Of a DNA stretch of 64,000 nucleotides, positions 15,853 through 24,303 are shown piece after piece. The DNA is from Adlercreutzia sp. ZJ141. Lineage in GTDB: Bacteria; Actinomycetota; Coriobacteriia; Coriobacteriales; Eggerthellaceae. The stretch spans positions 1 through 64,000 of the forward strand of contig NZ_JAAKEB010000013.1 of NCBI RefSeq assembly GCF_011038965.1. Reading direction: 5' to 3'. Position 1 is the first letter of the stretch. Each line of letters opens with the position of its first letter. The position numbers and the translations under genes are program-made. Below the pieces are notes generated by a model. It was given only the letters and a program-made list of their open reading frames with translations. It was not told where the DNA came from and did no database searches.

Positions 15853-16764
15853 TCACGATTGCGATTCCAGTTCATTCGGCGCACAGGAGCGCTTCTTTAA
15901 CGGAAACGTTTCGCTGATAACGATGGCGGCAAAGATAAGGGCAAAACCCGCGATCAAACGAGGAGTCATCTGCTCGCCATACAACAGCACACTGAAAACC
16001 ACACCGAATACGCTTTCCAAGCTGAGAAGCAGCGATGCCTGCGCCGGCGGAACATGAGCCAACGCAATGTTTTGAAATAGCAGCGCCAAACACGACGCGC
16101 ATATTACCAAATACAACATGGTGGTCACTAAATCGGCATTTACTGCCGAAGCAGGGGGCAGTGTTTCTGTGCAGGCCCCCACCGCCAAACCACATACGCC
16201 ACCAACCAGAAATTGATACACAGTAAGTGCCAGCACGTTTAACCCTGCGTCAGAGAACTTCGAAACACACACGATATGGAATGCGAAGAAGAACGCACAT
16301 ACAAGCGTCATCAGGTCGCCAAACTCTATGGTCAGCTCGGATAGCGAGCCGGTCAGCGACACCAAACCCAAGCCAGCAACGGCAAGCACAGCCGCAACCA
16401 GGTTAAATACCGTCGGACGTTTCTTTGCCACAAGCCACCAGGCAAACGGCACGATAACGCAGTACACGCCCGTGATGAACGCGTTCTTCCCCGGCGTCGT
16501 ATACGCGAGCCCGATCGTTTGCACCCAGAAGGCCAGAAAGTTCAAAACGCCCACAATCAAACCCGCTACAAGATGCCGACGATCGAGTGACTGGCGCACG
16601 TGTTTCCACAAAATCGCAAGCAAGATCAGGCCAGCAAACGAAAACCGAATGCCGATCAGGTATGCCGGCTGAAGCACGTTCACGGCGTCTTTCATGAACA
16701 CGAAGGACAGGCCCCACATGATGGTGGCTGCCACAATGAGCAACTTGTACCAGACGTTTGACAT
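15853..16764 (-). CDS. EamA/DMT-family transporter
   Basis: This 303-residue membrane protein has ten predicted helices arranged as two EamA repeats. The first begins with IMWGLSFVFMKDAV, and the second includes LLSLESVFGVVFSVLLYGE, the typical end-of-repeat signature. The family exports or imports metabolites such as amino acids, and the substrate is unknown. The gene starts 46 bases upstream of the DUF2207 gene's stop on the same strand, so it may be its downstream partner. Confidence 0.88.
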   Translation of the reverse strand: MSNVWYKLLIVAATIMWGLSFVFMKDAVNVLQPAYLIGIRFSFAGLILLAILWKHVRQSLDRRHLVAGLIVGVLNFLAFWVQTIGLAYTTPGKNAFITGVYCVIVPFAWWLVAKKRPTVFNLVAAVLAVAGLGLVSLTGSLSELTIEFGDLMTLVCAFFFAFHIVCVSKFSDAGLNVLALTVYQFLVGGVCGLAVGACTETLPPASAVNADLVTTMLYLVICASCLALLFQNIALAHVPPAQASLLLSLESVFGVVFSVLLYGEQMTPRLIAGFALIFAAIVISETFPLKKRSCAPNELESQS

Positions 16765-16810
16765 CCCGCTTAACGTATTCCTTCCCTTGTTCTGCTTGCT
16801 TGTCGTTTTT

Positions 16811-19156
16811 CTACCCTTGCGGCCATGTGTTCAGCTCGGTGTCACCCCCAAAACTGCTACGCTCCGAAGACAGCGCTGCACGCGCCGCATGCATGGCCTC
16901 ATCGAGTGACCGTTGCAGCTCGTCGGCAGCACGCGCGTAGTCGGCGGCTTTCCTAGCATCGTCTGACCCCCAGGCGTTCGCAACAGCGGCGTCCAGCACG
17001 CCAAACTGATAGGCATACGGCACCAGAAGCCGCCAATCGACCACGGCGTCGGAAAGCGACTCGCCTCGATCACCGAACTCGAGCAGCCAGTTGCGCAGCG
17101 CCTTGCAGCGCGCAACCAGGTTGTTCCCCGAAACGGATCTGCGCGGAAGGTAATTACCCAAAACCGCCATGGCAAGCGCAGTGGGAACCGCAAACACCGC
17201 CGGAAACATACTACCCGCCAAAAGCGACAACGCAATGCCGCCAGCAAACACCACCAACGCCGCAATGAGCACGGCTTTTTGAACCGCGCGCGAACGCTCG
17301 TCGAAATAACCTCGGTGCCCAATCTCCGCACCAAGTTCGTTATTGAAGGTACTCATGGCATGAACGTACACATGCGCGTCTTCTTCGCCAAAACGCCTGA
17401 TGTCGGCCGTGGTCAGCTCGCCGGAGTCCTGTGCTATCACATCGAACAGCGCCGAAAGGACCGACGCATCAAAGGGGTCGCTAAGCGTGTCTGGTGCTGC
17501 AAGTGCTCGTAAAACAAGCTGGTCGCCGGATGTCGTTTCGCTCGCTTTACCTGCTTCGCCTGCTGCCCCCATTGCGCCCGTTTCACCCGCAACGTCGGCG
17601 CGCCACTCCCACGCAAGCGATCCTTCGTTTCGAAGATGCATTACCGTCGCAACAAAATCGGCCCGACTGGGATGATTCCATCGCCACAACCGACCAGCCA
17701 GCGCTGGATGAAGGTTGCTGTCGGGCATATCACACCAATAGTCGCCGGTGAAATCCGGCTTGCGCTCGCGCCCGAACGCAAGATAAGCAACAACCGCCGC
17801 GAAAAGCGCTATAACACACACGATCGCCGACACTGCCGCCCGATTGAGCTCGGCAAGACGACGCATACTGTTCTGGTCGGCCCATCCATCTTCTTCGTTG
17901 AGCGCCGTGGCAAGGCGCATGGTTTCGCCGGTTTCAGCTCGGGCTTCATCGGACACGTCGTAGAGCCAGCCAACCGGGAATGTTACGCGTGCTTCGGCAA
18001 ATTGCCCCGCTTCAACCCGGTCAGCCGAATACGTGATTGTGCCGTCATCGTTCACGCCAAACGTTCCACTCTGCGGTCCGTGACCCCACGCATGCACGTT
18101 GTCGCCAGCCACCGCCGAAACACCTTGGGGTACGGGTAGCGTCAGTGTCATGGTTACCTGCTCCGACGCCACGTTCCATTTGTCGCTTACATACTTCCAA
18201 TACACCTCGCCAACGTCTTTGTATGCAGCGACACCGTTGACGATTGTGTAGTCGAGCTCCACAACAAGGGGAGTTTGCTTTTGCTTATCTACTTCTTCCT
18301 GAGCGCGGAGTTCTTGGTCGGCCGCTTCGGTATCAGTCGTTTCGTTGCCGACGGAGTCAGCATCGACATCGGCGGTGACAGTTGTCATATCGGTTTCGGC
18401 GTCAGGCGCTGCGGCGGCAGAAGCGTCATTTTGCGCTTCTGGTTCGCCGGCGGATCGGTTTGCTTCTTCGCCTTCCCCTTTGCCTTCGCCGCCTGCCGTC
18501 GCAGTCCCTTCGGCATCTTCGTCATCTGTGCTACCCTCACCCGAGCCAACACCTATGAACACATAGATATCGTTTTGAGGGTTGTCCACCGCGAAGGAAT
18601 CGGCATCGGGACTCCCGCTTTTCCGCCAATCAACCACGAAGTAAGTGCTTGCCAGCTCGGTCCAATCTCCCACTGCCTCGCCATTGGAATCAGCCGCAGC
18701 GAAGCACACCGAGTTGACGGCAAGCTCGGCATTATCGGAAGGCTTCTCAACGTGCCACACGGCCGAAAGTTCGCCGCTCTCCCCGATAAGAACCCGGCGC
18801 TCAACCACATGCAGCGAGCCATCAGCACCAACCCGAGCATCAATGGACACGCTAGGGGAAGCAACAGCATCGGCGTACGCTACGGTCCTGCTTGCAGCAA
18901 CTTGACCGGCGGCGAGCAACATCGGACCTCTGTCAGCAGGCGCCGCCAGCTCGCCGCGCACACCGTTCGCAAAAGGAGCAGCCGCAACCAAAGCGAATGC
19001 GCATACAAGCGAAACGAGCGCACGCGCGCACGCCGCCAACAGCGAACGTAGCGAATGACACGACCAACGTCGCGCGATATGCCGCTCACCGCTAGGCGTA
19101 TAGAACGCATCGGGCGCATTCGAACGCGTTTTCTGCGCATGACCTGTGTTTTGCAC
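16811..19156 (-). CDS. DUF2207 membrane protein with acidic insert
   Basis: The 781-residue protein starts with a basic tail and a signal or anchor helix (38-62). An extracellular DUF2207 domain follows (about 92-430), then a membrane segment (440-461), a cytoplasmic part, and two further helices near 620-670. Residues 203-296 are a low-complexity Glu/Asp/Ala/Thr insert inside the DUF2207 domain. The family is conserved in actinobacteria and firmicutes, and its function is unknown. The start is a GTG with AAGGAGCAGAAAC before it. It is followed by the EamA transporter gene on the same strand. Confidence 0.85.
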   Translation of the reverse strand: MQNTGHAQKTRSNAPDAFYTPSGERHIARRWSCHSLRSLLAACARALVSLVCAFALVAAAPFANGVRGELAAPADRGPMLLAAGQVAASRTVAYADAVASPSVSIDARVGADGSLHVVERRVLIGESGELSAVWHVEKPSDNAELAVNSVCFAAADSNGEAVGDWTELASTYFVVDWRKSGSPDADSFAVDNPQNDIYVFIGVGSGEGSTDDEDAEGTATAGGEGKGEGEEANRSAGEPEAQNDASAAAAPDAETDMTTVTADVDADSVGNETTDTEAADQELRAQEEVDKQKQTPLVVELDYTIVNGVAAYKDVGEVYWKYVSDKWNVASEQVTMTLTLPVPQGVSAVAGDNVHAWGHGPQSGTFGVNDDGTITYSADRVEAGQFAEARVTFPVGWLYDVSDEARAETGETMRLATALNEEDGWADQNSMRRLAELNRAAVSAIVCVIALFAAVVAYLAFGRERKPDFTGDYWCDMPDSNLHPALAGRLWRWNHPSRADFVATVMHLRNEGSLAWEWRADVAGETGAMGAAGEAGKASETTSGDQLVLRALAAPDTLSDPFDASVLSALFDVIAQDSGELTTADIRRFGEEDAHVYVHAMSTFNNELGAEIGHRGYFDERSRAVQKAVLIAALVVFAGGIALSLLAGSMFPAVFAVPTALAMAVLGNYLPRRSVSGNNLVARCKALRNWLLEFGDRGESLSDAVVDWRLLVPYAYQFGVLDAAVANAWGSDDARKAADYARAADELQRSLDEAMHAARAALSSERSSFGGDTELNTWPQG

Positions 19157-19167
19157 GTTTCTGCTCC

Positions 19168-19196
19168 TTGCAAGTTTTCAGTGGTCACGGTATCAT
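19168..19196 (+). promoter_or_regulatory. promoter of tRNA-Ser
   Basis: TTGCAA and TATCAT are 17 bases apart, ending 24 bases before the tRNA. The region also contains the divergent start of the DUF2207 gene. Confidence 0.7.
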
Positions 19197-19220
19197 AGCA
19201 AATCGCATTTGTTGTTGCGT

Positions 19221-19311
19221 GGAGAGCTGACCGAGAGGCCGAAGGTGCTCGCCTGCTAAGCGAGTATACGCCAAAAGCGTATCTGGGGTTCGAATCCCCA
19301 GCTCTCCGCCA
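19221..19311 (+). tRNA. tRNA-Ser (GCU)
   Basis: This is a class II tRNA with a long variable arm. The acceptor stem is GGAGAGC / GCTCTCC with discriminator G. The anticodon stem CTCGC / GCGAG holds the loop CTGCTAA, giving anticodon GCT. The variable arm is TATACGC / GCGTATC-like, the T-loop is TTCGAAT, and CCA is encoded. Confidence 0.97.
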
Positions 19312-19324
19312 CTGGCAAGTTAGT

Positions 19325-19362
19325 CGAACCCCTACCTATTTTCAGGTAGGGGTTCGTTACAT
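19325..19362 (+). terminator. terminator after tRNA-Ser
   Basis: CGAACCCCTACCT and AGGTAGGGGTTCG form a 13-bp stem around ATTTTC, followed by TTACATT. It lies 14 bases past the CCA end. Confidence 0.85.
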
Positions 19363-19420
19363 TCGGCGGCACAAGCTAGCGACGAATGCCATGGCGCTTC
19401 GCTTGAACCATTGGTCCAGA

Positions 19421-19460
19421 TAAAAAAGTGCAGCTCATCGATTTTCATCAAGAGCTGCAC
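19421..19460 (-). terminator. terminator after transglutaminase gene
   Basis: On the minus strand GTGCAGCTC and GAGCTGCAC pair and are followed by six T. It lies 30 bases past the stop of the lipoprotein gene. Confidence 0.9.
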
Positions 19461-19489
19461 GCTATAACACTATAGATTTGTTGCTTGGC

Positions 19490-20791
19490 TTATGCTTTCT
19501 CTGCAAAAGCAATGGAGTAGACGAACGCATCCGGCGTGTAATAGTCGACCGCTTCACCGTCAACTTCAGCGTAAGGATATCCGAATGTGTTCAACGGATC
19601 TCCATCCTGAGCAGGATTCAACGTGAGATCCCTTCCACGAGAAAGCTCAACGCGCTTTTCGTCCCAGTTGCCCCAATAGTACTCTTGCATTTCTTTCGTC
19701 TCGTTGGACGACTTATCCCATTCGTTCGTCAAAACAGCCTTTAGAACGTCGGCAGGATCCGCCGGAATCCATCCGGTACCCGGCAAGTAGAACTCTGCCC
19801 AGCAATGCTGGTTCTTCGTGATGTCCTCATCGTTGATACGAACGCCGAACATCTCGCGAGCAGGCACTCCCGACGCACGGCATAAGGCAACAAACATGGA
19901 ATTGATGTCGGTGCACTTGCCCGCCTTCGTATCCAGCAAAGCACAAACATCGCCCTGGCCGCAGCCCTTAACATCGTTGTCGCGGTTCATGTTGGCAATG
20001 ACCCAGTCGTAAATCGCACGGGCCTTGCCCAAATACGTCGTTTCGTCCTTCGTAATTTCGTCGGCAAGATCTTTCACTTCACCGGTCACCGACACCATGC
20101 TGGAAGCGCCAAGGTACTCTTCCATGTCGCTTCCAACTGTGCCTTCTTCAACCAGTTCGGGGCAAGCTGCCTCTTCACGCTCTACGAAGAAAGAGCAGCT
20201 CGCAACTCGGCTCGCGGGCTCAACCGAGGCATCCCATTCAACGTACAGCATCTGATTTCCATAAGTATCTTCGGTGATTTCGGCTCTTGTTGCACCATCG
20301 GCTTCATAGGCAACATCGTCGATTACCTGATACTCGTTCGACTGAGCAACGGGAATCCAGGCACGAACAACACTACCCTTGTCGTATTGGGACATATCGA
20401 CGCTCGTCGTAACCGTACCGGCTTGCGTTGCTCCTTCAACAGTAACCGGAACGGATGCCCGAACCTCATCAGAGTCGGGAGCCATGGCGCTAATCGTGGC
20501 AGAACCAGCCTTAACGGCAGTCACAACACCTTGGTCATCAACCGTTGCAACATTTTCGTTGCTCGACTGATAAACGACATTGCTTGCTTCTTCAGCAGGA
20601 GTCACTTCGATCGTTGTGGTATCGCCCTTCTTAAGCGCCTGGTTGGCAACGTCGATTGTGATTTCCTGAGCAGCGCTGGGCTCTTCGGCAGGCTCTGAGG
20701 TCTCCGAAGACGTGCTGCATGAGCACAAAGCGAGAGGGAAAGCGATTGTCGCCATAAATAAGGCTGCCGCTTTCCGAACAGTCAGTTTCAT
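19490..20791 (-). CDS. secreted lipoprotein with Big2 and transglutaminase domains
   Basis: The protein has 433 residues. A signal peptide ends at a Cys pair (LALCSC, C23/C25) compatible with lipidation. A bacterial Ig-like Big2 domain (about 43-117) follows, then a transglutaminase-like domain with the Cys-His-Asp triad C293 (GKCTDINSMF), H329 (QHCWAEF) and D345 (PADPAD). It is probably an extracellular cysteine protease or cross-linking enzyme. The start at 20791 is chosen for AAAGGAGAACAAA and the basic signal-peptide head. Two tandem quasi-palindromes lie just upstream, and a strong terminator follows. Confidence 0.88.
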   Translation of the reverse strand: MKLTVRKAAALFMATIAFPLALCSCSTSSETSEPAEEPSAAQEITIDVANQALKKGDTTTIEVTPAEEASNVVYQSSNENVATVDDQGVVTAVKAGSATISAMAPDSDEVRASVPVTVEGATQAGTVTTSVDMSQYDKGSVVRAWIPVAQSNEYQVIDDVAYEADGATRAEITEDTYGNQMLYVEWDASVEPASRVASCSFFVEREEAACPELVEEGTVGSDMEEYLGASSMVSVTGEVKDLADEITKDETTYLGKARAIYDWVIANMNRDNDVKGCGQGDVCALLDTKAGKCTDINSMFVALCRASGVPAREMFGVRINDEDITKNQHCWAEFYLPGTGWIPADPADVLKAVLTNEWDKSSNETKEMQEYYWGNWDEKRVELSRGRDLTLNPAQDGDPLNTFGYPYAEVDGEAVDYYTPDAFVYSIAFAEKA

Positions 20792-20808
20792 TTTGTTCTC
20801 CTTTACAA

Positions 20809-20851
20809 CATTAGTAAACGTTGTTTTCAACATTAGGAACGTTGTTTTTCG
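20809..20851. promoter_or_regulatory. tandem quasi-palindromes before lipoprotein gene
   Basis: On the minus strand AACAACGTTCCTAATGTTG and AACAACGTTTACTAATGTTG follow one another, each with the arms CAACGTT / AATGTTG. They end 18 bases before the start codon. They look like two operator sites, or a small structured leader. Confidence 0.45.
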
Positions 20852-21336
20852 GCACTACACGCCATAAGGCATGAAGAAGGCCGTGCAGAAGGCTCCATTC
20901 GCTTTACAAGCTCAAAACAAGCTGTCCCCCACATGGCAGGCACGAACGGAATAATGAAAGCAGATAACGCGAATGAGGCTCGTACGCTGCCCAAGATATT
21001 CAACGAGCAACAAGCCGCAAAGCAGCCCTCCCCCGCTGCAGAAGCGAATATCTAGATCGCGAAGTGATAGTCTAACTTGCTAGATTCGATTTCGCAACTT
21101 CCCCTTCTTATGTTTCCTGTGTTGCGTATTTAAATTTACAAGAATTTGATGTTTTGAGGTGCCTACACACAACCCAGCCAAAAACGGATGCTGAGAGATT
21201 GGAGGCCTCATACAAGATTGGAACACTCATTCAAGACTCGCTCAAAACCCTGACTACAAGCAGTGAATAATCGGTCCTCGCACACTTTTTGAAACTTAAC
21301 CCTGAAACCCGATAAACAAGGCAAAAACCGCAGAAA

Positions 21337-21369
21337 ACAAAAATCCTGAAATCGTCTTCGATTCCAGGA
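21337..21369 (-). terminator. terminator after tRNA-Arg
   Basis: On the minus strand TCCTGGAATCG and CGATTTCAGGA pair around AAGA (one G-T pair) and are followed by TTTTTG. Confidence 0.85.
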
Positions 21370-21382
21370 CCTTACGTTCAAG

Positions 21383-21459
21383 TGGTGCGCCGTGAGGGAT
21401 TCGAACCCCCGACGTACTGATTCGTAGTCAGTCCCTCTATCCAGCTGAGGTAACGGCGC
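21383..21459 (-). tRNA. tRNA-Arg (ACG)
   Basis: The cloverleaf is 77 bases long. The acceptor stem is GCGCCGT / ACGGCGC with discriminator A and encoded CCA. The anticodon stem ACTGA / TCAGT holds the loop CTACGAA, giving anticodon ACG (read as ICG). The T-loop is TTCGAAT. Confidence 0.97.
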
Positions 21460-21480
21460 ACTTCCAAAACAGCAAAGGCT

Positions 21481-21509
21481 ATTTTGCTACTAAGACAAGC
21501 TCCTGTCAA
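21481..21509 (-). promoter_or_regulatory. promoter of tRNA-Arg
   Basis: On the minus strand TTGACA and CAAAAT are separated by 17 bases. The -10 ends 21 bases before the tRNA. Confidence 0.65.
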
Positions 21510-21569
21510 GCACGAATTTCACTTTTTTACAATGGACGTCATTGCTTGTTACCGCCCACGGATCAGCGA

Positions 21570-21623
21570 AACTTTTCATACTCAGCGCAACACCCCCGGG
21601 TGTTGCAGTTACTTTGAAAAGTT
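21570..21623. promoter_or_regulatory. nested 54-bp dyad
   Basis: Outer arms AACTTTTCA / TGAAAAGTT and inner arms GCAACACCC / GGGTGTTGC are both perfect. They are separated by 8 unpaired bases on each side and 2 at the centre. The symmetry suggests a double operator or a hairpin RNA. No gene adjoins it closely except the decayed ATPase fragment. Confidence 0.5.
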
Positions 21624-21715
21624 ACCCACAGTATTGCAGCCCATGGGTTAGCCGGCTGGACGGATAGCACCGACCTGCGTCAAACAGAAATCGACGTTGC
21701 CTTCTTTGCCATTCT

Positions 21716-21910
21716 CTATTCTCGGCGCAGATAATCCGCCAAATACGGAACTGCAAATGCAACTTTCCCTCGAGCAGGTGCTTCAATGATTCCAGCGTCA
21801 ATAAGCCTTTTGCGGTACTTTTGAACGTAGTCGTGCGGAAAAGACATTGACTTCCCGTTGTGGAGGTTCGTTTTCCTTTTTTTCCTATTTGTCAAGAAAG
21901 CGCTCAGCAA
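21716..21910 (-). pseudogene. C-terminal remnant of an AAA ATPase
   Basis: Sixty-four codons remain. The part YVQKYRKRLIDAGIIEAP..FAVPYLADYLRR resembles the winged-helix C-terminus of DUF815/archaeal-type bacterial AAA ATPases. The AAA module itself is absent, no ribosome binding site is present, and the frame opens in a T-rich tract, so this is a truncated relic. The family assignment is from memory of the motif and is moderate only. Confidence 0.45.
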
Positions 21911-22107
21911 CGGTTTAACCTCAGCCTGTCAAATGACACGTCAGGCCATTCCCTCTTGAGATGAATAGACGAGCAGAATATAGAAAGCAGAAGAGCCACT
22001 CGTTGCAAGTTTGGGCAAGAGCGGAAAGTGAGTTGATTCTTGCAGTTTCTTGCAAACGGCATCTTTGAAGCGCGAACGTCTTTTTTTCTCTTTCCGCGCC
22101 GCTTTGC

Positions 22108-22113
22108 TATACT
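22108..22113 (+). promoter_or_regulatory. -10 box of a probable leaderless gene
   Basis: TATACT lies 7 bases before the ATG of the cyclo-ligase gene. Transcription would start at or next to the ATG. No Shine-Dalgarno is present. Confidence 0.45.
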
Positions 22114-22120
22114 CGCCCTT

Positions 22121-22813
22121 ATGACTGATCGAGAACAACAAGCCACGCAGCAAAACGCCCGCAACGCTGCTGAAAGCACAACGTACGCCGACAAGGCCGC
22201 GAAAACAGCCTGTCGGAAAGCGGCGCTGGCCGCGCGCGATGCGATTCCACCCGAATTGCGCGCACAGAAAAGCGCTGCTATTTGCGCCGAGCTTGTTCGT
22301 TTGGCCGACAGCCTTCTGCAGCAAGCCAATATCGCGCCACATACGCGCGCCATAAAAGCAACGCACAAGCCAACCATAGCCGTATACTTCCCCATGAAAA
22401 GCGAAGTTGACCTGCATGACTTCTTCTTTGCGGCGTACAAGCGCGGCTGGCGTCTCGCCTTCCCCGTGATGACCGATACCGGCATGGCGTCCTACGACAT
22501 TCCCGTTGCGCGCTTTACCGAAGCTCGCAACGCTTTTCTCAGCACGCCGCTACGCACGATATCGCATGCCCACATGCGCGAACTCGTATATTGCCAGGTC
22601 AGCGCCGCTTCCATAGACCTCGCGATATGTCCGCTTGTCGCCTTCGACAACAGCAACGCACGCTTAGGATATGGCGGCGGAAATTACGATCGGCTCCTTC
22701 CCCAGCTTCGAGCGAACGCGCCCGCGATCGGTGTCGCATTCAGCGAGCAGCGCGTCCACCACGTACCCACCGAGCCACACGACAAGCCGCTACAACAAAT
22801 CGTGTGCGCGTAA
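22121..22813 (+). CDS. 5-formyltetrahydrofolate cyclo-ligase
   Basis: The 230-residue protein carries the family signature RLGYGGGNYDRLL near residue 190 and the early segment CRKAALAARDAIP. It uses ATP to convert 5-formyl-THF to 5,10-methenyl-THF. The first 27 residues before the Cys-Arg-Lys start of the fold are Ala/Gln-rich. The ATG at 22121 is preferred over an earlier in-frame ATG because that one lies inside the promoter. The start appears leaderless. A 164-base gap separates it from the glycosyltransferase gene on the same strand. Confidence 0.9.
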   Translation: MTDREQQATQQNARNAAESTTYADKAAKTACRKAALAARDAIPPELRAQKSAAICAELVRLADSLLQQANIAPHTRAIKATHKPTIAVYFPMKSEVDLHDFFFAAYKRGWRLAFPVMTDTGMASYDIPVARFTEARNAFLSTPLRTISHAHMRELVYCQVSAASIDLAICPLVAFDNSNARLGYGGGNYDRLLPQLRANAPAIGVAFSEQRVHHVPTEPHDKPLQQIVCA

Positions 22814-22977
22814 GCGAGCGCACCCTCCACAAAACCCCGCCAAGCCGCTTGCAATGATTCGATGAAGAGCGCTTTCAATCTGCGAAAACGAGTACAATAC
22901 GAACCCAGCGGCAGCAGTGCGCGCACGTTGCACGCGCTACCCGCATCGCAGCATCGCACCCGAAACGAAGGATTTGC

Positions 22978-24285
22978 ATGAACCCAGCAATTGTTGTTCC
23001 CACCTTTGTTTCCGCTCGCGCCGCCCGACGCGACGGCGGCGGCGTGACTACAACCTACGACCACACCACACCCCTTCAGCAAGATGGCGAACTTCCCCGT
23101 TTGCTTGAATCGTTGCAATCGGTAACTGGTGTCGGGCAAATAATTATCCTTGTTGCCGCTGAAAAGCCTATCGAAACGCAGGCGGCCGAGAAGGTGCAAG
23201 ATATCGCCATGCGCTTCCCGACGCTCAACATTGTAGTTATCGGCGCGCCTGAAGCAGCACTGGTGCATCAGCGAATGGAGCAGCTGAATCTGGGTCGTCC
23301 CACAAAGGAAGTAGGGCTTGCCGGATATGGTGCCATCCGCAACATGGGCCTGGTGATCGCACATGTACTCGGGTTCGACTCGGTGGTATTTTTGGACGAC
23401 GACGAAGTCATCGACGACCCGAACTTCCTGGTAAACGCCATGTATGGCCTAGGCAAGCTCACGCGTAAGGGTATTCCTATTCTGGCCAAAACCGGCTTCT
23501 ACTTAAATTCCCAAAACTCGTGCATGGCCAGTCGCGAAAACAAATGGTACGACCGCTTCTGGCAGCAGAACTCAGCCTTCAATGAATGGATAGCGAAAGC
23601 GTTGCGCGGGCCGCGATTGTCGCGCTCGAACCACGTGTGCGGCGGGTGCTTAGCCATCCACCGCGAAGCGTACAAGCGCCTTTCGTTCGACCCATGGATC
23701 GCGCGCGGAGAAGACCTCGACTACATGCTGAACCTGCGCATGTACGGATCGGATATTTGGTTCGACAACAAGTGGCACATGCGGCATCTGCCACCCGCAA
23801 CAAGAAGCGAAGGCACGCGTTTTCGCCAAGACATCTACCGCTGGCTGTATGAATTCCGCAAGATGGAATACAGTCGCACGCAAATTGACCTGATGAAGAT
23901 AACCGCCGACTCACTCGAGCCGTACCCTGGTCCATTCTTGCGCCCAGGCATCCGCCGCCGCATCCGTTTGACCGCATGGCTGCGCAGTATCGGTCGTCCC
24001 GACAAGGCGGCTTACCGCAAGGCAGCAAAAGCCGCGGCGGGCGAGGCGTCCGTGTACGCCGAGCGCAATTGCACGAACTACTTCGAGTTCCAGTACGTAT
24101 GGCCTGAGCTCATGTCTCGCCTGGAAAATGACCGTGCACTGCGTACGGCGCTCGTCCAGTCGACCATTCAGCGTCGCGGACTCGATGTCGCGCAAAGCGC
24201 TGCGGCCGTAGCCGAAGAGCCCACGCCAGTCCGCAACATCGACCCGGGCGCAACCACGGAGATTCGCCTGAACTTGGCCGAGTAG
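22978..24285 (+). CDS. GT-A fold glycosyltransferase (GT2-like)
   Basis: This 435-residue soluble protein opens with a nucleotide-sugar-like fold (NPAIVVPTFVSARA). It has an acidic metal-binding FLDDDEVIDD (DDDE 140-143), and later CGGCLAIHREAYKRL and RGEDLDYMLNLRM, where the ED could be the catalytic base pair of GT2-type enzymes. No membrane segments are seen. Donor and acceptor are unknown; it could act on a compatible-solute or cell-wall sugar. GAAGGATTTGC precedes the ATG. It lies directly upstream of a TauE gene and a LytS-type kinase gene on the same strand. Confidence 0.7.
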   Translation: MNPAIVVPTFVSARAARRDGGGVTTTYDHTTPLQQDGELPRLLESLQSVTGVGQIIILVAAEKPIETQAAEKVQDIAMRFPTLNIVVIGAPEAALVHQRMEQLNLGRPTKEVGLAGYGAIRNMGLVIAHVLGFDSVVFLDDDEVIDDPNFLVNAMYGLGKLTRKGIPILAKTGFYLNSQNSCMASRENKWYDRFWQQNSAFNEWIAKALRGPRLSRSNHVCGGCLAIHREAYKRLSFDPWIARGEDLDYMLNLRMYGSDIWFDNKWHMRHLPPATRSEGTRFRQDIYRWLYEFRKMEYSRTQIDLMKITADSLEPYPGPFLRPGIRRRIRLTAWLRSIGRPDKAAYRKAAKAAAGEASVYAERNCTNYFEFQYVWPELMSRLENDRALRTALVQSTIQRRGLDVAQSAAAVAEEPTPVRNIDPGATTEIRLNLAE

Positions 24286-24303
24286 GCGGACACAGGAATC
24301 GGA

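Larger units (their letters stand above)
20792..21382. other. long intergenic region
   Basis: No gene is visible in about 590 bases. The left end carries two AACATTAG-AACGTTGTT-like repeats (20809-20851) before the transglutaminase gene. The right end carries the tRNA-Arg terminator (21337-21369). The middle is plain, AT-rich sequence without a reading frame or hairpin I would defend. Confidence 0.6.
21460..22120. other. intergenic region with dyad and ATPase remnant
   Basis: Apart from the tRNA promoter, a nested 54-bp dyad (21570-21623) and the ATPase remnant (21716-21910), nothing gene-like is seen. The stretch has runs of T and appears to be decaying sequence between housekeeping genes. 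Confidence 0.5.

Noticed and set aside
18275-19051. Long plus-strand frame antisense to the DUF2207 gene
   Set aside because: A mirror of the biased codon use in the acidic insert; no start signal and no family.
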